In this document: piece by piece, positions 25,591 to 38,300 of the stretch
Layout of the letters: the number at the start of each line of letters is the position of its first letter
How positions within the stretch are numbered: position 1 is the stretch's first letter
Assembly (NCBI RefSeq): GCF_905475465.1
Contig: NC_062245.1
Span: 8,680,001 to 8,744,000 of the forward strand
From: Pieris napi
Lineage: Eukaryota; Arthropoda; Insecta; Lepidoptera; Pieridae
Direction of reading: 5' to 3'
Length of the DNA: 64,000 nucleotides
The notes under the pieces: generated by a model
What the model was told of the DNA's origin: nothing
Seen by the model: the letters and a program-made list of their open reading frames with translations, nothing else
Database searches by the model: none
Position numbers and translations under genes: made by a program

Positions 25591-28500
25591 GAAAATTGTC
25601 TTTAATTTGATAATTAATAAGTTCAATTTACATTGTATAATATATATATATATATATAATACAATGAGATCTGTTTCGGTTTTTGTTAAAAAAAAATCAA
25701 ACAAAATACAATGAAAAGTACGCAATTGAAATTCCAAAGAACTTGTTATTAGACTCATTAGTTATATCCGGCAAACTTGCAAGTTCCTATTGAACCAGTT
25801 CTTAAACATATAATAATTATATTACAGATGCAGTACGACGAATTTGTCCTTCCGTTGGTCGAGGTCTGGCATTCTATAGAGAATCAAAAGAGAAATATCC
25901 TGTAGTGTTTAATACATTAATTATAATTTATAGCTTTTATTTCAAATTACTCTTTTAGAAGACCATCGTTGCACTTGTAAGCTAGCTATTACAGATGTCC
26001 ACGGAAGTAAGTTTTGCTCATTTGCTCTTGGAAATAGTCAATCGATATAACATAATGATCCATACGGATGAAGCGTTAAATGATTACTGATCGTAATGTT
26101 AAATGCAAATCAAACAAGTAATTATCGACATAAAAGTTTTAAAGTGTTATACTTTTTAGTTCCTGAATTGGTCTTACAATTTTCCTATGTTTGAGGTCCT
26201 ATTACCCTTGATAAGATAATACAGAGTCCTCAAAATCTTTTCAATTGCATTGAGTATAAGTACATAGAAATAAAAATCTATTAACAAGACCTGCAATAAC
26301 AATCGCTTAACCACTAGACTCTGTATTTCTCATATTAAATCAAATTAATCTGTTCAAAAAAGTCTATAAGTAGCTGCTTGGTGTTTACAATGATCTGAAT
26401 ACGGGAAAAAATAATATTAAAAATAATAAATCAAAAATCGCAAAAAACAAAGAATATGCCACTTTGAATCAGCACGCAATAATAACTCGTGCGGTAAAAT
26501 TTTATCTCCGGATTCGAAAAAATTAAGTGCATGTCGGCATAATGTGCGAATCGATGCCTGACGGTAAGAGTGGTATTTTACATTATATTGAACATTTGAA
26601 ATTGGCATGGAAGGACTTTATAGTGCGAAGTAGTAATGCACCTAACATTGAAATTGAAAAATACCAAAGGGACATTTAAAAAAAAAGTATTCAAAGTATC
26701 CATATACATATACCATACATACTGGACGAACTTTCATTGTGAAATCAAATTTAAATATTATATTGTCGTATGTATAATGGACGTTAGTTAATATATTGTA
26801 ATTTTAGCTTTTATTTAGCGTTAGCTTGGATTTGACATAGATTTTTGATCGATATTTTTAAGATTATCATTAATTTATAGTTAAAGAAAGTACCTACTAT
26901 TGCACATAACTTTGCTACATAAGACAACTATTGAATAGTTAAATTTGATAGTAATAATAGATGTTTGTCGTATTTTCTGGCTTATAAATGTAAATCATTT
27001 CAAATACCTAGTAATGAGAGAAGCAAATCTAATTTTCTATTCGATGATTTCACGCACATTGTATTAACATAGTATGGCGATAAATATTAATTTGTATGTG
27101 AATATCTTCAGTGATATACGTTTTTCAAGATAACTAAAACGTTGTAAGAAATACAAAATCGTCAGGATTGTCAATTTTAACTAGAAATTCAACTGCAAGT
27201 CATTTCATAGTTTCCATTCAACTTTGACGAAATTGAATTACATACAGCCTTTGTGGCTTAATATATAGCGTACCCGAAGGCCTGAGTTGAATTCCTAACT
27301 AAATTAATTGTTTTGGGTCAATAAATTTTCAACGAAACTCGCACACAAATGTATTTAATACCCTTTAGGGGTTACGGGATGTACCTTAACATAGATTTAT
27401 ACCAAAAACATAAGGAAAGCGTTATTCTTACGAACTCGTACGAACACGAATTATCTGCGTAATTGGCCAATGTTTCGGGTTTTGGTTATCTACAATACAA
27501 ATTATGAAGATGTAGACATTTTCCACCCTACCAATATTTGAGAAAATATTTTAAGAAGCGGGAAAACTTTGACTTTATTTGTAATAATTTAGTTTTTCCT
27601 TTAAAACATTAAGTTGTCGTTTGTTTAATGTTTAATTTCAGTTTTCTATTTTTTATCTATTAATGTATTAAATGGGCTTATGTTTTTGTTTCGTATATTT
27701 TGTTTATCAATGTAATCTGGTTTGGCTATGTATATTGTTTAAGTGTTTTCTTTCATAATATGTATATGTGTAGCTGTAAGATTACTTGTAAATAAATAAA
27801 TTCTTTGATCCTGATAACCTCCATCAAAGGTTTTATTTTTATTAATAATTAAAAGTGCAACAAGTTACTGTATAAGGTAGGGTTTCATTTTTAAAATCAT
27901 GTAGGCGTTAGTTTTGGTTCGAAATCAAGTGATTTAGAATATCGATAGCCAATTAACATACTTATGACAGTAATTTTAAGGGGAACGAACTTATTGCAGT
28001 TTGACTCAACAGTTTCTTAGTAAAACGGTGTTCTGAATTTGAAAATATATAATTACCATCTCTTTGTTTGAAAATTTATTTTTTTGTATAAAAGATTAAT
28101 CGAACGATTGGGTCGGATACGGATGAGCATTTCTGTTGCTTGGGGCAGATCGGCAGACACATTTCTGTATGTTTTAATGCTACTTAACTGTATCGTGTTA
28201 CGAGGAAGCGAGCGACAAAGGCCCCCAAATTTAAAAGTTAAAACGTATTTCGTTTAAATTGCGTGCAATAAATTATTTCTTTATGTCAGCTCCATATAAA
28301 CCTCTGGGCACATCGATTCTAAATGTACGTAACACAATATAATTGTTATTAAAGCTATGGTCCTTTATTATGTCTCTGGTCGATGATATGAATTTGTATG
28401 TGAGAAGAATTTTATCCGTGCCCAAAAATGGCAGTCAATAGAACTTCTATGGAATTGGCGTTACATACATACCGATAATAAGCTCTAGGGTTGTCAAGTC

Positions 28501-29029
28501 TTATGAATTGGAAACTATTTATTTATAAAAAATGTCGCTATAACCTGTAATGAAGGCCTCAGATTTGTGTATGTATTACTTTTTTGATAATTTTCCTAAT
28601 AAACATGTTCAGTCGTCTTCACTCGCCACCTTTCCATATCGGGTCTACAACATTAATTCACTCACGATATTCCACTGTTGCGTGTGTTGATTACGCACAC
28701 TCACTTTAGAAGATTAGTATGGATTTAATACAGTATGCTATACGAAGATCTATCAACAGAGCCTATCGACAACCCTAGATCAAAGCACGTATTCGCATTT
28801 TACTTCCTTACCGGGAGACAGGAAGCGACGGAAAGCTCTGGCAAGTTTTATCAACGACTATAAACAACTGTACTGTAGTCTTTTGTTATAAAATGACTTG
28901 ACGTGACGGAATTTTGTCACTTCCGATGTTGGTTTGCATTTGTTGCTACAAGATACGAATCAAAATCAATGTCTACTGCGTCTAAAAGTTCGTTTCACGT
29001 TTAGCTATCGCACTGCAGTAAATAAATAA
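25591..29029. other. Long stretch without recognised genes
   Basis: Contains a TA microsatellite (25640-25660) and a SINE fragment (28523-28600). A weak relative of the family B interior is at 28405-28470. No gene was recognised. Confidence 0.4.
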
Positions 29030-29640
29030 TTACTTTTTTATACGGGGAAACGGGTTGGAAGCTCATCTGATGTTAAGTGATACTCTCAATTCCAGACAGC
29101 TCGCGAGTGCGTTGCCGGTCTTTTTAGTACGGTCTTAGTCGAATTGATTCGGAAATACTTTAGTCGGCAGCTGGTTCCACATAGTGATGGTGCTCGGCAG
29201 AAATTACATTAAAAAACGCTCAGTTGTGGAACGAACACCCGTATCACCTTGACGTCCAATGATTAAACTCACCTGCACGGTATTAACTCGGTATTAATCC
29301 GAACAACGTCCTGCCCTGCGATTCTGTAACTCAGTCATTTTATGATTTGGCATTCGGAGTAGGTGGGAGCTTGTAGTTTATTGTTTATCAGAATGCCAAA
29401 TCATAAAATGACTGCTTCACGACTGATTTGAGAGCGACCGCCGATGCGAAAACCGCTGTGTGAGTTCGAAAAGTGAGTTACAGAATCGCAGGGCTGAACA
29501 CTCTCCATGGTAATAGGTATGTGGTAGAGAGCGAGAGAGATGCAGAGTGACCCCACATCTCTACGCAACGCCAAGGGATCTAGCCACTCGGACAAGGATT
29601 GGTCATCGACGATTCAAACCGCTCTTCGTTAAATACGGTT
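29030..29640 (-). pseudogene. LINE 3' end, interrupted by hairpin MITE copy 3
   Basis: Reverse-strand relative of 6288-6690: the tail TGCGTTGCCGGTC and the coding remnant TTMWNQLPTKVFPNQFD. The MITE at 29314-29493 splits the copy, with LINE sequence continuing on both sides. Confidence 0.65.
29314..29493. mobile_element. Hairpin MITE, family A copy 3 (180 bp), inside a LINE tail
   Basis: The left arm has lost about 60 bases, while the right arm is complete. A direct CTG/CTG duplication flanks it. The LINE 3' sequence continues on both sides (CCGAACAACGTC ... AACACTCTCC), so the insertion is younger than the LINE fragment. Confidence 0.85.
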
Positions 29641-30249
29641 AACTAATAATTTATTGTATTTATATTGTTGTGGTTCAATAATATAAATACAATAAATTTC
29701 TAGAAATAGATAAATACAAATCGAATATACACCTAAGTTATTTTCAAAATAGCAAAAAAAGTTATAAATAAAATTTGTGTCCTGGACAATTTTACAAAGA
29801 TAATATAAGACAGTTATAGTTCCCTACACATAATTTAATGTGATTTTAACGATCTCCCCTCAGTGAAAAACACGTGTCGACGCGTGCTATCATTAGTGTA
29901 ATTACTTCATTTTATCGCCGTTTTACAGTTTTCGACGTGACGCAGACGGACGCGTTATGAAATTTGGCCATAAATTTGTTAATTATTTGTCAGTTTCAGT
30001 TTCATTAAAATGAATTTCAAGCTTCTGGCGATGTTTTTGAGCCGCCCATTTCTTATTCAGTTTAAGTTTTAACTTGAAGTGGGACGTTTCAACTATGCAG
30101 TAGGAGAGTAGTTGATTGAAGGAATTCCTAAGTAAAAAGTAAGATCAGCAAAGAAATTATTAATAACAACGCAAACAATATTTCGTACAAGAAATTTCTA
30201 CAAGAGTAATTAAAAATAAATAAAAACCGTTACTAAGGTAAATCTTTTT

Positions 30250-30770
30250 TCTAATCTTAATAATGAATTCAAATTCTCAGGTCCTCAAATATGTTACGCT
30301 CCGGAAAAAAAATCTTTTGGAAATTCCATCTCACAGCTCATCCATCTAAGGCGTTTAGGATCTCCGTCATTAAGTTGTGGAATAGGCTGCCCGACTCCAT
30401 ACGATTTTCTTCTTTCCTAACATCTTTTAAAACTCTTCTGCGTAAACATATCTTAACCATATCCTATCCTGCTCAATCGTGACTTTTGTAATTCTTTTAT
30501 TTCTTAATCTTCTGTATTGCATCGCAATTCAGGCTCCGTGGACCGTGAGATAAGCTTTTAGTTTATTGTTTTTCGTATTATTTTAGATTAAGGTTGGTGT
30601 TTCTATTTTTTTAATAAGATTTGGTTATGCACTTTTTTAGTTTTATTCCTAACTAGTGTTGCCTGGAAGACATCGCTTGTTAGCAATAAGGCCGCCCGTT
30701 GTGCTCCTTATAATTGTTATGTACTATGTTATTTAACCTTCTAACGAAGTGTAAATAAATAAATAATATA
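30250..30770 (+). pseudogene. LINE 3' end: ORF2 C-terminus plus 3' UTR
   Basis: A frame ending at 30483 reads FHLTAHPSKAFRISVIKLWN and RLPDSIRFSSFLTSFKTLLR, the type of C-terminus found in LINE proteins. It is followed by the 3' UTR motif GTTGCCTGGAAGACATCGCT and a (AAAT)n end. Only the last part is present. Confidence 0.6.
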
Positions 30771-31253
30771 ATCGAAAGAGGTTACAGCGTATTTTTACTT
30801 TCATACACATCATATTGGATAACATCTTTAATAGAAACAATAAAGTATGTATATTAATTTAATTTTATATAAAAGGAAAAGTCAGCACAATGTACCTATT
30901 TTTAATGCAGTTTGTGCTAAATTTAAACTATTATTTGTTAATAAATATCACATTTGTAATTTTATGGAACTCCCCTGTATTTTTATCTTAAAATATTGTA
31001 TTAACAGTAAATTAAAGGGAATTTTAGGGATTTTAAGGTAGTTACATCTAATTTACCTGCTCAGTGAGACGTATATTGGAAGCGTCGCCATGTTGGCTTC
31101 TGAAATAAAGAAAATTATTTTTACTATTATTTTATTTGTATATCTTTACATAAAATATCCTTAAACCTTAGTTTGGGAAAAAATACTTAGTATTTTACAA
31201 GCAAAATTTTCTAAAAATAAAAACATCAATATTGTAAGGATTTTAAGATGGGG

Positions 31254-31608
31254 TCTCTCTCTCTCTCTGCATCTTCTACCGGATTTAGCATGGAGAGTGT
31301 AAGAGAAGTTCATAGCACTTATCTGCAGCTAAGCTCGTCGGATTAATCTGTCAAGGCAGAAGGCGAAATACCATCCGTATCACACGTTGAGCGTTTTTTA
31401 AGACACTTTAACTACTATGTGGGACCAGCTACCTACTGAAGTATTTCCAAACTAATTAGAATTAGGGTCCTTCAAGAAAAGAGCGTACCAATTCCTAAAA
31501 GGCCGGCAACGCAGATGCGAGGCTTCTGGTAATGTGAGTGTCTATAGGCGGCGGTATCACTTAATATCAGATGAGCCTCTTGCCCGTTTGTTATATTAAA
31601 AAAAACCT
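31254..31608 (+). pseudogene. LINE 3' end, third copy
   Basis: Reads TTMWDQLPTEVFPN then LGSFKKRAYQFLKGRQRR and the shared tail GGCCGGCAACGCAGATGCGA. It starts after a short CT repeat at 31256-31267. Confidence 0.65.
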
Positions 31609-32624
31609 GTCAAATTGATTAAATAAATGTATTAAGATTTGTTTATTCCAAAGCTTACAATGCAATACTCTAAATATGCATATAGAAATGATATAATACT
31701 ACCAATCGTTTTAAAAATCTCATTACATTTGGAAAACTGCTCACAGTAGAGAATACTTTGCTAAATTAAATGGGGTGTAAATAAGGGGTGGCAGTATTGA
31801 TTGTCCTTGGGATTCGAAATCAGTTAGACCTAACAAACCCTTGTTTAATTTGGGCACTCCTAGTCCTGTGACTCATAGAGGGCTACATATATATTTATAA
31901 AAACAATTATTATAAAGAGCAATCGTTCTTATTGTAAATAAAAAAAAACATTTTACGTAAACAGTAAACTTTTTAATATTTATCACCCAAATTTACAGAC
32001 TTCTCTATGGTATATCGATACTAAATGTTATTCGTAAAAAAAAGCTGAACATAAAGGACAAGTCACAAGGAGGTAAGTCTAAAAAATATTTTACGAATTC
32101 AACTTAAAAATTAAACTGACTTTTAGAGAACTGTGTTAATTTTCGATACCGTAAAATGTCATGTATATCAAGAGTTAATATTTTACAACGATTGTCATAT
32201 CAAAATCTCAACATCTGAATCAAAACACATATTGAAAGTTCTCAAGCATGAGTACGTATTGTATTAATGAATTATTTACCAACTCACCCTATAAATTTAG
32301 TTTGATACAAAAAATACTGTTAATTTATAATGTACACTTCTATTAGCAAAAGAGTCCATATAAAAAATTCAAACAAGCGAGTTTTTTACGCGCGAAAACT
32401 TTTGTCTACGTCACACGCGCGCGTCCTTTCTATTCTCTATGGTTAATGTGATGTTACGCGTATACTTTTAATGGAACATTGCATGGGGTATTTTAGGGTA
32501 GCCCGATGTGAATTATCCGATCCGCGCATGCCTGGTGGTCTCCTTGTTACTTGCTGCAAATAAGCGGGCGCGTTGTCTTGAAAAGTATTAATGTATGTGT
32601 GTGGTAAGCAATGCTATAGAATCT

Positions 32625-32712
32625 GTCAACACATTAGCTAGAGTGTCTATGAGCCACGGTATGACTCATAAGGTGAGACTGCTGCCTGTTTGCCCCCTGT
32701 TCTATTAGGTAT
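32625..32712 (+). repeat. LINE 3' tail, diverged
   Basis: GAGTGTCTATGAGCCACGGT to TTGCCCCCTGTTCTATTAGG. Confidence 0.5.
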
Positions 32713-32857
32713 ATCCAAATAATCATAGCAATTTGCAGACACACAGTCACTCACTCATTCCGCTGTATCCACGGTCTAAAAAGTGTCTCTATCATTTCGG
32801 AGGACAATTTGCAGAATGACTAAATTTTAGCATGTGTTAACGCCTGTAACCCTTTAA

Positions 32858-33938
32858 CACGTTCACTGCGCCATCATTTTTAAAGAACTTTCAGCTGGTG
32901 CGTTGGAGACCTAAAAGATCTCGTAACAAGCCTATCCTCTGGTGCGTTTGAGACCTAAATCCTAATCAGTCTCCTAAAAATAGACTTTTGAAAATAATTT
33001 ATATCTTCCAAAAAAACAATGACATATATTTAGAATTTTTTGTGGGTGAAAGATAGCTAATTGCTTTATATTTTGCTAGGTTCGCACGCAGTTACGACAT
33101 TTGAATAAACTACAAATACCAAAAAAAAATTAGATATCGATTGTATCTCGTACCGCACCCGAAGATAGTTCAATATGTGTAGTAAGTAGTGATGGGAATA
33201 AAATAATATCTCAGTTATCGATTCTAAAAGTTTTATTAATTATGCAAAGTGTTTTTCATTAAAACATGGTAAGCACATTGATTGCTTGCACATTACGCGC
33301 AAATGGTAACAATTCGTTTAGTTTTTTTAGAAGCGTCAGTGCTGTTTAACTTCGTGTGCTCCAACGAAAAAGGTTTATCGTTAAATATTTCATAATCAGA
33401 ATCACTGTCATTATTAGTCAATGGGGGGCAAATTTGAACATTTTCCAAAACAAATATTTTACTGGACGATGCAGCAGTATAATCCGGCGTTGATTTTTTG
33501 TTAGAAACCTCACCAATAAAATAGATTTTTTACACTTTTTTATCATACAAAAATAATCAACACGCTGGTATATACGCGAGTGTTATTTCCAAAACGTGCC
33601 CGCGACTTCCCGAATGTCGATTCTAGGACAACACTAAAAATCCCATCCTCCATCTCTTGCGTCTACGAGGCGTACGATTTCACGAGTACCGACATATCTC
33701 CTAACGCAAGGAATTAAAACAATTACAGTACTGTGCGTTAGGGACCTAATCCATCTCTAATTTATTTTTTAAAGTCCTTGAATTCAGCTTTAAGTAGGAA
33801 GCAAATATGTATATTTGTCCTGCTCATCCTTAAAGAACTTTACAAGTTACATCCTCCCGCAAGGAGTGAAAAAACACGATTATGTTCAACGCACAATACA
33901 AAAGTCCTGCAAGAGATCTGATAGATGCAACGAACGTG
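32858..33938. mobile_element. piggyBac-like non-autonomous element (1081 bp)
   Basis: TTAA at 32854-32857 and 33939-33942 flanks short inverted ends (CACGTTCACTGC / GCAACGAACGTG). A subterminal motif GTGCGTTxGxGACCTAA occurs twice near the left end (about 32900 and 32940) and once near the right end (about 33736). A minus-strand segment (33540-33310) reads an acidic, non-catalytic peptide including PPLTNNDSDSDYEIFND, which could be a remnant of a transposase N-terminus. No catalytic domain remains. Confidence 0.55.
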
Positions 33939-35359
33939 TTAAAACAAAAGAATATTTACTTAGTTTCCCTAAGATTCTGAACATCTAGGCAAAATTAAGT
34001 AAGCCAAATGCGGAATTAATTCAACATTTTAAAAATTGAGACAAAAAAGTTCTTTGACACTATAGTGGACAATACAGGTCATGAACAGGTAGAACGTATA
34101 GAAAAAAGTATAAAGCTATGCCTATTAAAATGGTAGCATACGCGTTCCCGGTCATTAATATTCATGACAACCAGGTGATAGTTTACGACCATGGCAACAG
34201 TGCGCCGGAGCCTACGACGCGCTCGGCTGAGCATATATCCTGTGGACAGACATAAGTTGGGATTTTACGAAAAAACATAAGGTTAAAGACTGTAAACAAT
34301 AGAGGATTCTTAAAGACAATCAAAGTAAAAAAGCAGCTTTTTTAAAGTTATTTTATTTCTTAATTCGGTGAAATAACTCAATTGTTCTTCATAACCCATT
34401 TCGTAGAAGGTTTCGTCAAGAAACTATATTTTTTTAAATAATTATTTATAATGAAACATCGACAATATTTAAATATTGCTGACGATCATCAGAAGGAGCT
34501 TCCATCCAAATCACTTTGTAAGTGAATATATATTTTTTTATTAAATATTTTTTTATAATATATATTTTTACAATGACTTAAAATATCAGGGATAATAACG
34601 ATAGGTACAGCACAGTCTACCTAAAGCACTTTTTTCCCCTACAACAACAACAACGTGAATTTATTATTTTTTGCCAAATCGCGTGCCGTTCCTGTGATTA
34701 CACATAACAAATCAAATGAATAAACATTATTCAGTTACCCGGTCAAAGGTAAATACCAACGACCGACCACGTGCCAAGAAATGTATGCTCTTGTATAATA
34801 ATTACGTAATTGAAATATACTTCGGAATAATGCAAATCGCGGAATCTAAGTAATGCGGAACGTCACAAAAAGGTTATTTATTATTTACTTTTTAATGAAA
34901 TGTATCAAATTACATAATTCCAAGTAAATTCAGTGTCAAAATATTCTTAAAAATAATGACATGCCCATCTTACGGCATTGACATCATAATAATGTAACCA
35001 AAGACAGTTTAGATTCTCTTTGATTGAACATAACTTATAGTCTAGAAACATAGACCTTCGATTTTAAATTTTATTTAATCCAATTACTATAAAATTGTTG
35101 AGTAAAAAAGTGAGAAGTGAGTGAAGTGGGGTCAAAGTGAAAAAAAAAACTAGGAAGTCCCGGACCGCCAATTTGCGATGTTGAAAAAATTTATTAGTAT
35201 CTCAAAATGTTAAATAAAATAATGTGTTAAAAGCGTTTTGTGTAAAAGATTATTCAAATTTTAAAATCTATAATTATGAAACAAGTCAAATAGTTATTAA
35301 TAATTTGGTGTACATTTTACAATTTAACAATTCAATTTGAAAATTAATAAGTTAACTAC
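33939..35359. other. Gene-poor stretch below the CYB5D1-like gene
   Basis: AT-rich sequence that includes the unmarked 3' UTR of the CYB5D1-like gene near 35000-35359. No canonical AATAAA was seen close to its stop. Confidence 0.4.
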
Positions 35360-38300
35360 TTAATCATCTTCAATGTGGACATTATGGCAGTCTTCTGGGT
35401 GTCCTGTTACGCAATCTTGGTGTTCACAGTAGCATTCTTTGGGTGGGTCTGAAAATATAAATTTGTTTGTTACAAGTGAAAGTTGGGACCAGCGCATCAC
35501 CACTATATGGAACATTTATGCCCGTTATTAACCAATTTGACTGAGAGTCCCTTAAGAAGAGAGTGTACCAATTCATAAAAGGCCGGCAACTCACTCACGA
35601 GCCTACTGGCACTGGCCATGAGCATATCATTTACCATTAGATGAGGCCGCTGCTCCTTTGCCACCTGTTCCATCAAAAAAAATTGCGTGCGTACAAAGTA
35701 CACATGTCAGAAGTGAAACTTCTTTGGCAAACTAATTTTTAACTCTTGTTCATATTAATACAAATCTAAAACTTTAGATTTCCGAGACTTAGAGGGAGGG
35801 AAAAAGTAATATATGTTAGGAATTAAATGAATGTGTACAAGTCGTCATTTGAGATATCAATAAATTATTGTGCATATAATATAAAATACTAATCTATATA
35901 TATAAAAGAAAGTCGTGTTTGTTACAACACTTATAACTCGAGAACGGCTGGACCGATTGTCATGGTTTTGGATTTGTTGGATTTGTTTCCGTCCCGAATA
36001 GCAGAATAAGCAATAAAATATCGGACAAGTTATCGAATAACAATAAATAAATTAATTAATTTTACGAATGCAAAAACCATATGGTGCCATCTGTTGACAA
36101 AACTACGCATCATTTTACGTCGAATTCGTGTCAGTTCAAGAAATTCCGATCTTGAGGTGAATGAGGAGATGCATGACCATGCTTTGATCCTGATCAAAAG
36201 ATGTTGGATATCAGAAAGTGCTTAACATGCAGTATCGCCACATTGACGCTAGAGAGAAGATGCCTAATGTGTAAAACTACCATTCTTCTTTCGCAATGGC
36301 AAGCAATAAAACATTTCTGTATTTGCAAAAAAGTTGTATTAATGTAATACTTAACATTAATGAACTCCTAAAATAAGTTAAATTAAAGTAACAACGATAT
36401 TATAAGGTTGTAGGGCGGAACGAAGTTAGCCAGGTCAGCTAGTATTTCATAAATTCTCTTTACGAAATGTATATATTAAAAATAGAATTTCTATAAGGTT
36501 CTCTATCACCCTTCTCACTCTCTCCCTTTTCTTCGACAAAAACGCTGCACATCTTCGTGACGTTTTTTAAAAAAATTACCCTAATGCGCCTAAAGAAGTT
36601 TCAAGTACAATATCTAAAATTTGCTCCAGATTCAATACGATGTTTTGGCGTCAAAACGTCGTTCGTGTTACTACACGACAGCAGGACAAAATTCTGAAAT
36701 TGGCCTCATATTTCTAAATAATTTGCTTATTCTAAGAGGCAAGACGATCAGCCTTCTGTGCCTGAACACGCCGACGACTCTTTGGGTCTAAGGCATGCCA
36801 GTTTCCTTACGATGTTCTCCTTACTCAGATAGAAAAGCCTATTAGAATCTCAGGAATGAGAATCGAGCCACTGCCCTACTACTACGACTAGCCCAGCACT
36901 ACTTTGTATGCTAAATAAATTACACACCTTCAGTCAAATCGTCATTGTAATACAAAAGCAGATCGGGTATGTGCAAATTCTCTGGTAACGCTAGGTCATT
37001 AAAGATTTCCCTCTCGTCCGGAACACCATTTTCTTCCAAAGTAAGATTGTATTTCAATGGCTTATCCAAGTATCTCCAGGTGTATGACAACATGTGGGAA
37101 TTGTGGGGAAGGTAGCGCATCATTATTTGATAGAGAGTCTCTTCAGAACACACCTCTAAAGTTGTCGATGTTCCTATCATGAGAAGTCAGCAACAATAAC
37201 AATAGCCTTATATTTTGTGTGTTCGTGATTCGGAAAAATATATATGGAAATATAAAATTCTCGTGTCACAGTTTTCGTTGCCATACTCCTCCGAAACGGC
37301 TCGACCGATTCTCATGAAATTTTGTGTGCTTATTGGATATGTCTGAGAATCGGACATCATCTATTTTTCATCCCCCTAAATGTTAAGGGTAGTCCACCCC
37401 TAAATATTTATTTTTAGATATTTTTTCTGTTTTTATGATACAGCATTAAAAAATACATACAACCCCTAACTTTCACCCCTCTACGATCAACCCCTATTTT
37501 TTTATTATACATGATATACATGGCAAAACGACGTTTGCCCGGTCAGCTAGTATGGAAATATATTTTTCAGAATCAGTATAGATAAATCATAGTTTATTAA
37601 TTGCGTATCTTTTATATAAACGATATTTCTTCTATGTTAAAAATAAATTACCTATTAAGGTATTTGTAATCCGAATAGGTCTTGTCTTTGCAGTCACCTT
37701 TCCAACAACATTGCTCTCATCCAGCCACCAGGGACCACATTTACAAAGCGGGCGCCATTTTGTAGATGGTACTACGGGTTCTCTATTCCCGTGCCCGTAT
37801 TGGTAAAAGGGGATAGTGGATCCCACTATTGGGTGGGTATATTTCACCCACTCATCGCCTTTGAACCAATGACTCACATCTTTCCCCGCGTACGCAAGAA
37901 TTGTCATAGCCAACTGAAATATTGCTAAGTTATTTTATAAAGGCATTTTGTAATTCGTAATATTGTATTGTTAGCTATTTCTATAAAAGTTTATATTATG
38001 AATTAATATTATATAACTCCAAGCTACATAATATATACGTGGGAAACACTGAAAATGTTTAGAATTGGCCAGTGAGAAACATTGCTTATGAAACTATTTT
38101 GAATTTCAATTTTAGAACTCTTTGGTAACCTAATGTAGTATATTGCATTCATTTGTCATTTTTTTGTGAATTGGCGGCAAATATAAAACTCTTGTTACAT
38201 GTGAAAATGAACCTTATGGCCTATTTAGATGGAGAGAGTTTCTCGCACGTTTTGGTGCGAGATCTCGTACGCGACTATCGCCAGCAATTTTTCATACGCG

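Noticed and set aside
26417..26608. 63-codon minus frame (RQASIRTLCRHALNFFESGD)
   Set aside because: It looks slightly protein-like, but no family was recognised and no second exon or repeat copy was found in the window.
1..35000. Hidden multi-exon host gene in the gene-poor left half
   Set aside because: I looked for chains of conserved-looking exons on both strands and found only mobile-element remnants. A divergent gene or long non-coding RNA could still be missed.
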